Positions 1 to 6,006 of a DNA stretch of 11,364 nucleotides are shown one piece after another; position 1 is the first letter of the stretch; the number at the start of each line of letters is the position of its first letter. The notes under the pieces were generated by a model. It ran no database searches, was not told the DNA's origin, and saw nothing but the letters and a program-made list of their open reading frames with translations. The stretch lies in NCBI GenBank assembly GCA_910577575.1, contig CAJTOG010000061.1, forward strand, positions 1-11,364, given 5' to 3'. Source of the stretch: an uncultured Ruminococcus sp. GTDB taxonomy: Bacteria; Bacillota; Clostridia; Oscillospirales; Ruminococcaceae. Both the position numbers and the translations under genes were made by a program.

Positions 1-44
1 TTCTACAGGAAGTAAAAAATTATAAAGGAGCTGTTAATATATGA
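1..44 (+). CDS. 3' end of an upstream phage gene (partial)
   Basis: The first 44 bases stay open in the third frame, encode about 13 residues ending in GAVNI, and stop at TGA 42-44. That stop overlaps the next start as ATGA, the coupling also seen at two other junctions here (3424-3427 and 5380-5383). The short piece cannot be identified. By gene order in such phages it could be a portal or minor head protein, which is inference. The first frame also closes early (TAA 13-15), so the choice of frame rests only on the overlap. Confidence 0.35.
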   Translation, partial: LQEVKNYKGAVNI

Positions 45-229
45 ATGAAGACGAAGAACAGGAAGAAAAGACGGAAGAAGAAATAGAAGCCGAGAGGAAA
101 AATTTGGATAATGCATTAAAAATGTCACTCGGATTCAGCCCGCTTGACAACTGGAAAGACATACATAACGGAGTCAAGGAAAAAGAAAGAGCAAGACGAA
201 GAAAATTGAGAGAAAACAGCAAGGAATAA
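41..229 (+). CDS. small charged phage protein, unknown function
   Basis: The 62-residue product has a very acidic first third (runs of E and D), a short neutral middle around NALKMSLGFSPLDNW, and a basic C-terminal tail rich in K and R. No signal peptide, membrane segment or cysteine pair is present, so it does not look like the zinc-finger Com regulator that precedes mom in phage Mu. The ATG follows AAAGGAG at 24-30 with a somewhat long 10-base spacer, and it overlaps the stop of the upstream gene. The TAA stop lies inside the stem of the hairpin that follows. I do not recognise the family. The SD, coupling and codon pattern support a real gene. Confidence 0.65.
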   Translation: MNEDEEQEEKTEEEIEAERKNLDNALKMSLGFSPLDNWKDIHNGVKEKERARRRKLRENSKE

Positions 230-249
230 GACCGTGAGGTCTTATTTTT
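225..249 (+). terminator. hairpin with T-tract, terminator-like
   Basis: A perfect 9-bp stem (225-233 with 238-246) encloses a GTGA loop, a GNRA-type tetraloop, and is followed by ATTTTTA. The stem contains the stop codon of the small gene before it, and the T-tract runs into the first ATG of the Mom-like gene (250). It fits a Rho-independent terminator or attenuator. A GAGGT motif (236-240), the only SD-like site before ATG 250, is locked in the loop and 3' stem. Its last bases and flank (241-256) match 1321-1336 at 15 of 16 positions. Confidence 0.65.
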
Positions 250-1197
250 ATGCTCATTTTTAAAAAAGGAGAAACAGAAATAGAAATAACAAGACAGACA
301 AAAACGCTTGGCACACTGATTATCAAGCCCATTGAAAAACAGCTTGCCAAGTCGATTATCATCAAAAATCACTATTCACACAAATGGAATGACAGTTTTG
401 GCATAATGAATTTCGGAATTTTCAGAACTGATTCCGATAAATGTCTGGGAACTGCGGTTTTCGGCAGAATGATGAACTCTCAATCGTTCAGAATGATTTC
501 GGACGATTTGGAGGAAAATGAAATAGTAGAACTTAATCGATTATGGGTTGACGACTGTCTGGGACATAATGCGGAAAGCCTGTTTATGGGGGCTTGTTTT
601 AAGATTCTGCGTTCTGAATATCCGTATATCAAAGCAGTGCAGAGTTTTGCGGACGGTCGTTTAGGCTGCGGAACAATTTACAAGGCGACGAATTTCAAAT
701 ATTTCGGATGTCATAAAACTCCGTTCTATGAAAATAAAGTAACCGGAGAAATTACGCATAATGCGGTAATGACAAATGCCAACCACAGCGGAATAATACG
801 CATGAACAGGCAATGGTGCGAGGGAATCCTGAAGCCGTTCGAGGTGAATACATACAGGTATATTTATCCTCTCAGAAAAATCAATTTAAAGCTCAAAGAA
901 AAGCCATATCCTGAATATAGCAAGGGGAAGAAATATCTAACCGAGTACAGGCATAACGTACGGTATATCTACCGTGCATTCTGCCTTGCCTATATACTGG
1001 GATTTTCTGATGACTGCACAGTACTGAAAAACTGGATTTTAAATAATCAGACGCAGGAAGAAATTCAGAGTTATATGAATCTGGCATTGCAGAATAAATA
1101 TATTCTGCAGAGGGCTGAAAGAAATAATCTGCAGAACAAAGTGGAAGAACTTCGTTCATTTTTTGGAGGTGATTCAAATTTACATACCAAACTATGA
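250..1197 (+). CDS. Mom-like DNA adenine modification protein
   Basis: This is a 315-residue protein if started at ATG 250. Visible motifs resemble the phage Mu Mom family, which has a GNAT-like fold and converts adenine in phage DNA to a methylcarbamoyl derivative that resists host restriction. They are NHYSHKW (residues 40-46), GTAVFG (67-72), ELNRLWVDD (94-102), SFADG (132-136) and GTIYKATNFKYFG (141-153). The core ends near residue 215. The remaining 100 residues are extra relative to Mu Mom and end in a Q/N/E-rich, probably coiled, helix. Family membership comes from recognised motifs, not a search; another GNAT-like phage enzyme is possible. The start is uncertain: ATG 250 lies in a terminator T-tract with no free SD, while AAGGAG at 266-271 points to ATA 280 in the same frame. 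The position inside the head operon suggests a late-expressed defence or packaging-related cargo gene. Confidence 0.72.
   Translation: MLIFKKGETEIEITRQTKTLGTLIIKPIEKQLAKSIIIKNHYSHKWNDSFGIMNFGIFRTDSDKCLGTAVFGRMMNSQSFRMISDDLEENEIVELNRLWVDDCLGHNAESLFMGACFKILRSEYPYIKAVQSFADGRLGCGTIYKATNFKYFGCHKTPFYENKVTGEITHNAVMTNANHSGIIRMNRQWCEGILKPFEVNTYRYIYPLRKINLKLKEKPYPEYSKGKKYLTEYRHNVRYIYRAFCLAYILGFSDDCTVLKNWILNNQTQEEIQSYMNLALQNKYILQRAERNNLQNKVEELRSFFGGDSNLHTKL
266..282 (+). promoter_or_regulatory. SD followed by in-frame ATA in the Mom-like gene
   Basis: AAGGAG at 266-271 is followed by 8 bases and then ATA (280-282), in frame with ATG 250. It may mark the true start at a near-cognate codon, giving 305 residues. 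It may also be fortuitous within an A-rich coding stretch. The first ten residues from ATG 250 carry no recognised motif, so both starts keep the whole Mom-like core. Confidence 0.35.
1165..1180 (+). promoter_or_regulatory. SD aligned with an ATT codon
   Basis: GGAGGT (1165-1170), 7 bases, then ATT (1178-1180). This is one of the strongest SD sequences in the window, and no ATG, GTG or TTG lies at the proper distance. ATT is a known, rare bacterial start codon (infC is the classic case). Confidence 0.5.
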
Positions 1198-1309
1198 CAG
1201 TGCATTATTCTGGCTTGACGATGTGAAAGTTGTTACTGATTATTCAATTTATGTCAGTAAAGTACTTCGCAGAAAGCACTACGGAAAAACAAGAAAATAT
1301 CGCAGATAA
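1178..1309 (+). CDS. small ORF with probable ATT start
   Basis: A 43-residue reading frame overlaps the 3' end of the Mom-like gene in the +1 frame. It has an aromatic and acidic first half (YIPNYDSALFWLDD) and a strongly basic C-terminus (RRKHYGKTRKYRR). GGAGGT at 1165-1170 sits 7 bases before ATT 1178. No ATG is available; TTG 1163 and GTG 1169 overlap or precede the SD. The frame is open back to 1079. The SD and protein-like composition support translation, and the non-standard start would hide it from ordinary gene callers. The stop codon borders the second hairpin. Function unknown; a nucleic-acid-binding role is possible from the basic tail but is only a guess. Confidence 0.5.
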   Translation: MYIPNYDSALFWLDDVKVVTDYSIYVSKVLRRKHYGKTRKYRR

Positions 1310-1329
1310 AGGCTTACAGCCTTATTTTT
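1309..1329 (+). terminator. second hairpin with T-tract, terminator-like
   Basis: A 6-bp stem (AAGGCT 1309-1314 with AGCCTT 1318-1323) with a 3-base loop is followed by ATTTTTA. The stem starts at the last base of the small ORF's stop codon. Stem and loop differ in sequence from the hairpin at 225-246, but the 16 bases from 1321 match 241-256 with one mismatch. It may act as a terminator or attenuator that sets scaffold and capsid expression relative to the genes before it. Confidence 0.55.
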
Positions 1330-1361
1330 ATACTCAAAATTAAGAAAGCGAGGAAAAGCAG

Positions 1362-1823
1362 TCGGAACAGCCTGCAAAAACTTACTCCGAGGAGGAGTAC
1401 AACGCACTGAAAATACAGCTTGATACCGCCAACAGCACCATAAAATCCTATGAAGATATGGATATTGACGGCATCAAGAAGTCCGTTGAGGACTATAAAA
1501 CCAAGTGGGAACAGTCGGAAAACGAGCGTAAAGCCTTTGAGTACCGCACAAAAATCAGCGGATTTGTGAAGTTGCTGGGACTTAAAGACGATATTTATGA
1601 AAAGCACGTCACTGACCTGATTATCGCAAAAGAACTCAAATTTGACGGTGATAAGCTTATTGGCAGCAACGACGTTGTGAATGCGTTCAGGGAAAGTCAT
1701 CCCGACGCATTCAAATCTGCCGATACAGGCGACTTTATAGCTCCGACAGGTCACTCAAACAACGCCAGACTTTCAGGCGTGGAACAGGCGTTCTACAGCA
1801 TGAATCCGAATCTCAAATCATAA
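1362..1823 (+). CDS. GP20-like minor structural / scaffold protein
   Basis: The reading frame is open from 1344 (after TAA 1341) to TAA 1821. It encodes a hydrophilic protein beginning EQPAKTYSEEEYNALK, with a long charged helix typical of phage scaffolds (SYEDMDIDGIKKSVEDYKTKWEQ and onward) and the C-terminal AFYSMNPNLKS common to the GP20-like family. The family sits directly before the major capsid gene, as here, and is thought to scaffold prohead assembly. No ATG, GTG or TTG exists in frame before 1458. ATG 1458 would remove the TYSEEEYNAL segment, which looks coding. GCGAGG (1348-1353) plus 8 bases points to TCG 1362, not a known start codon. I place the start there by spacing alone; it could be any codon from 1344. 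A lost or mutated start is possible. Confidence 0.7.
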   Translation, partial: SEQPAKTYSEEEYNALKIQLDTANSTIKSYEDMDIDGIKKSVEDYKTKWEQSENERKAFEYRTKISGFVKLLGLKDDIYEKHVTDLIIAKELKFDGDKLIGSNDVVNAFRESHPDAFKSADTGDFIAPTGHSNNARLSGVEQAFYSMNPNLKS

Positions 1824-1836
1824 GGAGGAGAAAATT

Positions 1837-2694
1837 ATGGCACACACATTGCAGGAAAGATATTCTTCACTCGTTGACGAAAAGCTCAGAAATACGCTCG
1901 TCACCAAGGACGGCATCATCTTCAACAATCGCTATGAAGGTGACCCGAAAGCAGGAAAAGTAAAAATTCCTGTGAGAGACACGGAAGTCGAAGTCAAGAC
2001 CTACAACAAACAGACCGGAGCTTCAATTTCACAGGGTTCAACTGCTTATTTTGACCTGAATATTGACGTTGATGAGGCTGTCAATGAGATGATTGACGGC
2101 TTTGATGCAGCATCAGTCCCGGACGGAATCACCGCTGAACGCCTTGACAGTGCAGGCTATTCCCTCGGACTTTCCATGGATACGAAGTCAATCAGAAAGC
2201 TCGAAGAATCGGCAGGAATCACGGTTGCAGCTTCAAAAACTGCCTGTTCTGAAACCAACGCATACAAACAGGTACTCGCCGCAAAGCGTGTCCAGTCAAG
2301 ACTCGGCGTTCCGAACGACGGAAAACGCTGGCTTATTGCCTCGCCTGAATTCATGGAAGTTCTGATGAGCGACGACCATTTTATCCGTCAGGGCGACCTC
2401 TCGCAGGAGCTTGTGCAGAACGGTGCTGTGGGCAGAATTGCTGGATATAACGTGTTTGAGAGCAATAATACCATGTTTGAAAATACCACGCTTGTCGCCG
2501 GCAAAAAGACTTCAACGGAGTTCATCTGCGGTCACCCGAACTGGTGTCATCGTGTTCAGGAGTGGTCTGTTCCGGTCGGAATCAAAGACCTCACAAACGA
2601 ATATATCGGCTCTTCAGCTGTTCAGGGCAGAAAAGTTTACGGCATTGGAATTTCCAAACCGCAGACCGTTTATGTGAAGCGGGTTGAAGCCTGA
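1837..2694 (+). CDS. major capsid protein (HK97 fold)
   Basis: This 285-residue protein forms the icosahedral shell. It follows the scaffold gene after 13 bases with a strong SD (AAGGAGGAG). Recognisable features are an N-terminal arm with MAHTLQERYSSLVDEKL, a charged extended-loop region (residues 40-65), RWLIASPEF (164-172), GAVGRIAGYNVFESN (196-210) and a C-terminal β-rich end around GRKVYGIGIS (264-273). These resemble HK97-fold coat proteins related to the P22-coat-like families of Firmicute siphophages. There is no N-terminal protease or delta-domain region, consistent with a separate scaffold gene. Its stop overlaps the next start (TGATG). Confidence 0.88.
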   Translation: MAHTLQERYSSLVDEKLRNTLVTKDGIIFNNRYEGDPKAGKVKIPVRDTEVEVKTYNKQTGASISQGSTAYFDLNIDVDEAVNEMIDGFDAASVPDGITAERLDSAGYSLGLSMDTKSIRKLEESAGITVAASKTACSETNAYKQVLAAKRVQSRLGVPNDGKRWLIASPEFMEVLMSDDHFIRQGDLSQELVQNGAVGRIAGYNVFESNNTMFENTTLVAGKKTSTEFICGHPNWCHRVQEWSVPVGIKDLTNEYIGSSAVQGRKVYGIGISKPQTVYVKRVEA

Positions 2695-3092
2695 TGTACG
2701 CTGATTTCCCCTATTATCAGGACTTTTTCAGGGGTACATTAATCAAGGAGGAGGCAGTGTTCCGCACCTTTGCGGAGCGTGCCTCCGAATTTATTGACAC
2801 CGTGACTTTTGACAGACTACAGGATGAAAATTTGTTGGATATGCACAAAGTAAAAATTCAGAAGTGTGTCTGTGCATTGACCGAACAGTTTTTCAGGCGG
2901 AATATAGCCATTTCAGGTCAGGAAAATATGCCGGAAACATCTGAAAGTATCGGTGCTTATTCTGTTTCTCACGCAAATCCGCTTGACTATATTCAGGAAA
3001 TTTCAATGTCAGATGCGGACTTTCAGAAATCGCTGAAAAGTACGGTTTTACGCTATTTAGGCAACACAGGACTGCTTTACAGAGGGGTGTAA
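2694..3092 (+). CDS. head-tail connector (gp6-like adaptor)
   Basis: The 132-residue, mostly helical protein lies directly after the capsid gene. Its pattern is an aromatic N-terminus (YADFPYYQDFFRG), a helix with an acidic stretch (RLQDENLLDMHKVKIQKCVCALTEQFFRR), a variable loop, and a final helix ending in RYLGNTGLLYRGV. This matches the HK97 gp6 / SPP1 gp15 type adaptors that extend the portal. The start overlaps the capsid stop by one base, and only a weak SD is visible, so translational coupling is likely. Assignment rests on position, length and the final RYLGNTGLLYRG pattern. Confidence 0.72.
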   Translation: MYADFPYYQDFFRGTLIKEEAVFRTFAERASEFIDTVTFDRLQDENLLDMHKVKIQKCVCALTEQFFRRNIAISGQENMPETSESIGAYSVSHANPLDYIQEISMSDADFQKSLKSTVLRYLGNTGLLYRGV

Positions 3093-3094
3093 TT

Positions 3095-3427
3095 ATGTTT
3101 ACGAATACAAAAGTCATTACTGTTTTTCATAAAATTGTTGACTCTGAAAAACGTCTGCCCAAGTGGGAAAAGCACCTGTTTTACGACGTTTACTGGGAAA
3201 ACTGTTTGGCACAGTCTGAAGAAAACAAGGGCATGAGCGAAAGCAATCTGATTCTGTGCATTATACCTGAAAAATCACTGAAAAATTTTATTCCGCAGAA
3301 AGATGACTTTATCGTCATGGGTAATGTTGAATCCTATGAAAATGCCGAAAAATTCACGGTTATGGACGTAAAAAACTTCCGTTATGGTTCAAAAAAAGTC
3401 CGGCATATCGAGGTAACAGCGAAATGA
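3095..3427 (+). CDS. head closure / neck protein
   Basis: The 110-residue protein is placed where siphophages encode the head-closure (stopper) protein, between the adaptor and the minor capsid proteins. Composition suggests a small β-barrel: FTNTKVITVFHKI, a middle that includes LILCIIPE, and a C-terminal strand set including DDFIVMGNV and FTVMDVKNFRYGSKKVRHIEV. The ATG follows GAGGGGTG with good spacing. It resembles short proteins of the DUF6751 kind in Clostridia phages, from memory rather than a search. The stop overlaps the next ATG (ATGA). Confidence 0.62.
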   Translation: MFTNTKVITVFHKIVDSEKRLPKWEKHLFYDVYWENCLAQSEENKGMSESNLILCIIPEKSLKNFIPQKDDFIVMGNVESYENAEKFTVMDVKNFRYGSKKVRHIEVTAK

Positions 3428-3747
3428 TAGAGTGTAAATACAAACTCAGAATAAAAGGCGTAACACCTGAGAAAATCCGCAGAACACAGGCATTCGTTGA
3501 CAGTGAAATCCTGATAAATTCCGACCCTCTTGTGCCTTTTGACACAGGCTCTCTGAAACGTTCTGGAACCACCGGAACACGTGTAGGAACGGGTATCATC
3601 AGATACACTGCTCCCTATGCTAAAAGGCAGTATTTCTGCGGGAATTCAAGTGGTCAGCGAGGGCGGAAATGGGTACGCAGAATGTGGGCATCAAAGGGCA
3701 AAAAGATTCTGAAAGACGCACAGAAAATGATTAACGGAGGTCGGTAA
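3424..3747 (+). CDS. minor capsid / neck protein (HK97 gp10-like)
   Basis: The 107-residue basic protein contains the hallmark VPFDTGSLKRSG (residues 38-49) and IIRYTAPYAKRQYF (58-71). These features are shared by minor capsid and HK97-gp10-like tail-completion proteins, in which the DTG-L-S motif precedes a Y-A-hydrophobic segment. The C-terminus is an Arg/Lys-rich helix (KGKKILKDAQKMINGGR). It starts at an ATGA overlap with the preceding gene, with GAGG 11 bases upstream, and its TAA is followed at once by the next ATG. It probably sits at the head-tail joint. Confidence 0.72.
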   Translation: MIECKYKLRIKGVTPEKIRRTQAFVDSEILINSDPLVPFDTGSLKRSGTTGTRVGTGIIRYTAPYAKRQYFCGNSSGQRGRKWVRRMWASKGKKILKDAQKMINGGR

Positions 3748-4185
3748 ATGGCTATTATTGAGAGCATCAGGGACTTTATTGCAGGCTGTCCGCTGCTGAA
3801 AAACGGCGTGCTTCTGAACGTTGACAGACTTGGTGCAACTGAAATTGAATACACGGTTGACGGCGAAATCACAAGTCCGATTTTACGTCAGTATACGGAC
3901 GGTTCATCGCTTCGGCAGTTTGAATTTGTGTTCGCAAGCCGTGAAAAATACGGTGCGGACACCTTGCAGAATATCGCAAATTCGGGCTTTTATGAGGATT
4001 TCGCCGACTGGATTGAAACACAGTCCAATGCAGGAAATCTTCCGGAACTGGGCAAATACCGAGTTCCGCAATATATTGAAGTGCTGTCGGGAGGATATGT
4101 TTTCGACTCAGATGACAGCACAGCACGCTACCAAATTCAACTTAAATTTGTCTATTATCAGGACAGGAGGTATAATAATGGGTAA
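3748..4185 (+). CDS. tail terminator / minor capsid protein
   Basis: The 145-residue protein lies immediately before the major tail protein, the usual place of the tail terminator that caps the tail tube and docks it to the head. It has an N-terminal helix (IIESIRDFIAGCPLL), a β-strand region (VLLNVDRLGATEIEYTV), a conserved-looking QFEFVFASREKYG segment, and a C-terminal strand with RYQIQLKFVYYQD, a pattern common to terminator proteins of this phage group. GGAGG precedes the ATG, which is adjacent to the previous stop. The last 8 bases overlap the tail protein gene. The assignment is by position and pattern. Confidence 0.66.
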   Translation: MAIIESIRDFIAGCPLLKNGVLLNVDRLGATEIEYTVDGEITSPILRQYTDGSSLRQFEFVFASREKYGADTLQNIANSGFYEDFADWIETQSNAGNLPELGKYRVPQYIEVLSGGYVFDSDDSTARYQIQLKFVYYQDRRYNNG

Positions 4186-5020
4186 AAATTTAAACTATGG
4201 ACAGCTGGTCACAAGACCGAAGAAACTGGCATTTTATCAGACACCGGACGGCATTTACCGCCGCATGGAGGGCTTCACGGATTTGAGTTACTCGCAGAAT
4301 CCGAAGGAATACAGCCGTCAGTACGTTGACGAGGAGTTCGAACGCACTGATATTGTGGGCTATGCTCCGTCGATTTCATACAGTTTTGACAGGTATACAG
4401 GTAATGAAGTGCTTAAGGATATTGTGAATATCACAGAAAACGAACTTATCGGCGACCAGATGAAGCGAACAATTGTTACTGTGGATTTGGCGGCAAGCGG
4501 TGCTGCAAATGCCCGAAAACGTGATTATTCCGTTATTCCGGACAGCAGCGGTGATTCAACCGACTGCCTTACATATTCGGGAAATTTCAAGACAAAAGGT
4601 ACACTGGTTAAATGCACAGCCCACAGCAATGACGACTGGCAGACCGTAACAGTGACCGAATATGTAGATATTTCGTCAGATGCAAGCATTACGATTTCCG
4701 GCGAAGGCTTTGAAACAATCAACATTCCGAATACCCTGCCGAGCTACAGCGGCGAAGTGCCGAAAAACTCATTTATCACGATTAACATCAATGCCACTTT
4801 TGCAGGTGCTTCAGTTGTGCTTCAGAAAGTGGTCGGTTCAAATCTCACCACAATTGCGGCTGGCACCGGAACTCTGACAAGTACGCATAACCAGATTACG
4901 ACCGATACGACGTATTATGTTAGCGTTCAGAACGGCGGTCACTATACAAATTACACTATAAAACTGACTGCATCAGAGACTAATTCTGTAAACTATCTGA
5001 TGGATTCAGAGGAGGAGTAA
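4178..5020 (+). CDS. major tail (tube) protein with C-terminal Ig-like domain
   Basis: The 280-residue product polymerises into the tail tube. The start at ATG 4178 is set by AGGAGG (4165-4170) with a 7-base spacer. The frame is open further upstream, but that part lies over the terminator gene. Residues 1-160 look like a tube domain (KLAFYQTPDGIYRRMEGFTDLSYSQ, then TDIVGYAPSISYSFDRYTG). Residues about 164-266 are Thr/Ser-rich alternating β-strands (ASITISGEGFETINI, FITININATFAG, TYYVSVQNGGHYTNYTIKL), consistent with a surface Ig-like or bacterial-surface-type sandwich fused to the tube protein, as known in several siphophages such as lambda gpV. The tail end is acidic (DSEEE). Confidence 0.85.
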   Translation: MGKNLNYGQLVTRPKKLAFYQTPDGIYRRMEGFTDLSYSQNPKEYSRQYVDEEFERTDIVGYAPSISYSFDRYTGNEVLKDIVNITENELIGDQMKRTIVTVDLAASGAANARKRDYSVIPDSSGDSTDCLTYSGNFKTKGTLVKCTAHSNDDWQTVTVTEYVDISSDASITISGEGFETINIPNTLPSYSGEVPKNSFITININATFAGASVVLQKVVGSNLTTIAAGTGTLTSTHNQITTDTTYYVSVQNGGHYTNYTIKLTASETNSVNYLMDSEEE

Positions 5021-5023
5021 AAT

Positions 5024-5383
5024 ATGGAAAACAGTTATATATGGACAATAAACGGCTATGAATTTGAGCTGGACATGGAAGACGCAGAAACGGCGGACAG
5101 ATACCTTTCAGCAATGAAAGTCCTTGAAAATGCAAAAAGTGCGGATTTCGGCAGTATTGCTGAGAAAATCCGTGCTTACTGTAAGACTTTCCGTGAATTT
5201 TACAACGTGCTTTTAGGTGAGAATGCATCTGAAAAAATATTCTCAGGAATAAAGGATAACTGCCGCAAATACGACGAAATATATGCATCATTGCTTGATT
5301 TCATTGCAGAACAGCGTGCGGTTTCTTCGAACAGAATGAACGAAATTTCCAAGAAATACGCCCCGAAAAGACTGAAAAAATGA
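5024..5383 (+). CDS. tail assembly chaperone, upstream (gpG-like) partner
   Basis: The 119-residue, mainly helical and acidic protein begins ENSYIWTINGYEFELDMEDAETADRYLSAMKVLE and ends in a basic tail (KKYAPKRLKK). Position between the major tail protein and the Gp15/tape-measure pair fits the lambda G-type chaperone, which binds the tape measure during tail assembly. It resembles DUF6673-type proteins of Clostridia phages, from memory. A strong SD (GAGGAGGAG) precedes the ATG. The last two lysine codons form an A6 run directly before TGA, and the next gene is in the -1 frame, so a fused G-GT-type product by frameshifting is possible. Confidence 0.72.
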   Translation: MENSYIWTINGYEFELDMEDAETADRYLSAMKVLENAKSADFGSIAEKIRAYCKTFREFYNVLLGENASEKIFSGIKDNCRKYDEIYASLLDFIAEQRAVSSNRMNEISKKYAPKRLKK

Positions 5384-5430
5384 TAAATATCTTATTTGAA
5401 GAACTCCCCGATACCGTTGAAGTGTCGGGG
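5374..5430 (+). promoter_or_regulatory. candidate -1 frameshift signal in the chaperone pair
   Basis: GAAAAAATGA (5374-5383) puts two AAA codons before the TGA of the first chaperone. Slipping back one base moves ribosomes into the Gp15-like frame at codon ATG 5380. A strong hairpin follows: 5406-5414 pairs with 5422-5430 (9 bp, one G-U pair, five G-C pairs at the base) around a 7-base loop. The 25-base distance from the slip site is longer than the usual 5-9 bases, and the preceding base is G rather than A, so the signal is not classical. Confidence 0.4.
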
Positions 5431-5949
5431 CAATCTTATGAAATAGCAACTGATTTCCGTGACTGGATTGCCTTTTTTGATATGATGTCGGATGAAAGTT
5501 TCGATAAAAAGCAGAAAATGCTGACTGCTCTGCAATGGTTCACGGACGAAATTCCGGATAATATTTCAGATGCTTTCAATGCACTCACGGAGTTTGCTTC
5601 ATGTGCAGGAATTAAAAAAGCTCCAGAAAATCAGGGGAAAAGCACAAATTCAGAAACTCCTGTGCTTTCGTGGCTTTACGATTCTGCGTATGTTTTAGGG
5701 GCATTCCGGCAGGTTTATGGCATTGACTTAATCAGGACAGAATATATGCACTGGTGGGAGTTTTCCGCATTATTCGAGGCTCTGCCCGAAGATACGCCGA
5801 TTAAGAAGCGTATCGCTTACCGTCAAGTTAAAATTTCTGACATCAAAGATAAATCCGAAAGAAAACGAATTCTGAAAATAAAAAGATTGGTCGCTTTCCC
5901 CCACAAACCCGTTTCTGCCGAAAAAGCCGGCGAAATCTTTTCCTTTTAA
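5380..5949 (+). CDS. Gp15-like tail assembly chaperone
   Basis: The 189-residue protein matches the Phage_Gp15 pattern: a short N-terminal strand with ILFEELPDTVEVSGQSYEI (residues 4-22), TDFRDWIAFFD (24-34), a variable linker near residues 80-95, and AFRQVYGIDLIRTEYMHWWEFSALFEALPEDTP, whose HWW-F core is diagnostic. The C-terminus is basic (KSERKRILKIKRLVAFPHKP). Gp15-family genes lie just before tape measure genes and are thought to act as the second tail chaperone, equivalent to the T part of lambda G-T. The ATG overlaps the preceding stop (ATGA), and no good SD is seen, so translation by coupling, frameshift or both is likely. Confidence 0.82.
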   Translation: MINILFEELPDTVEVSGQSYEIATDFRDWIAFFDMMSDESFDKKQKMLTALQWFTDEIPDNISDAFNALTEFASCAGIKKAPENQGKSTNSETPVLSWLYDSAYVLGAFRQVYGIDLIRTEYMHWWEFSALFEALPEDTPIKKRIAYRQVKISDIKDKSERKRILKIKRLVAFPHKPVSAEKAGEIFSF

Positions 5950-6006
5950 TTTATGAACATTCTGTTTCTAAGAGTTATAAATATACCCACAGGAAAATTT
6001 TAATGC

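Noticed and set aside
41..229. Com-like zinc-finger regulator upstream of the Mom-like gene
   Set aside because: The product contains no cysteines, so the Mu Com metal-binding site cannot be present.
1458..1823. Short scaffold starting at ATG 1458 as the full gene
   Set aside because: Upstream in-frame sequence back to about 1362 looks like part of the protein, and ATG 1458 has no clear SD. It is kept only as a possible internal start.
3821..4177. Upstream extension of the major tail protein frame to an ATG at 3821
   Set aside because: It lies wholly over the tail terminator gene in another frame and has poor protein character. A strong SD at 4165-4170 marks ATG 4178.
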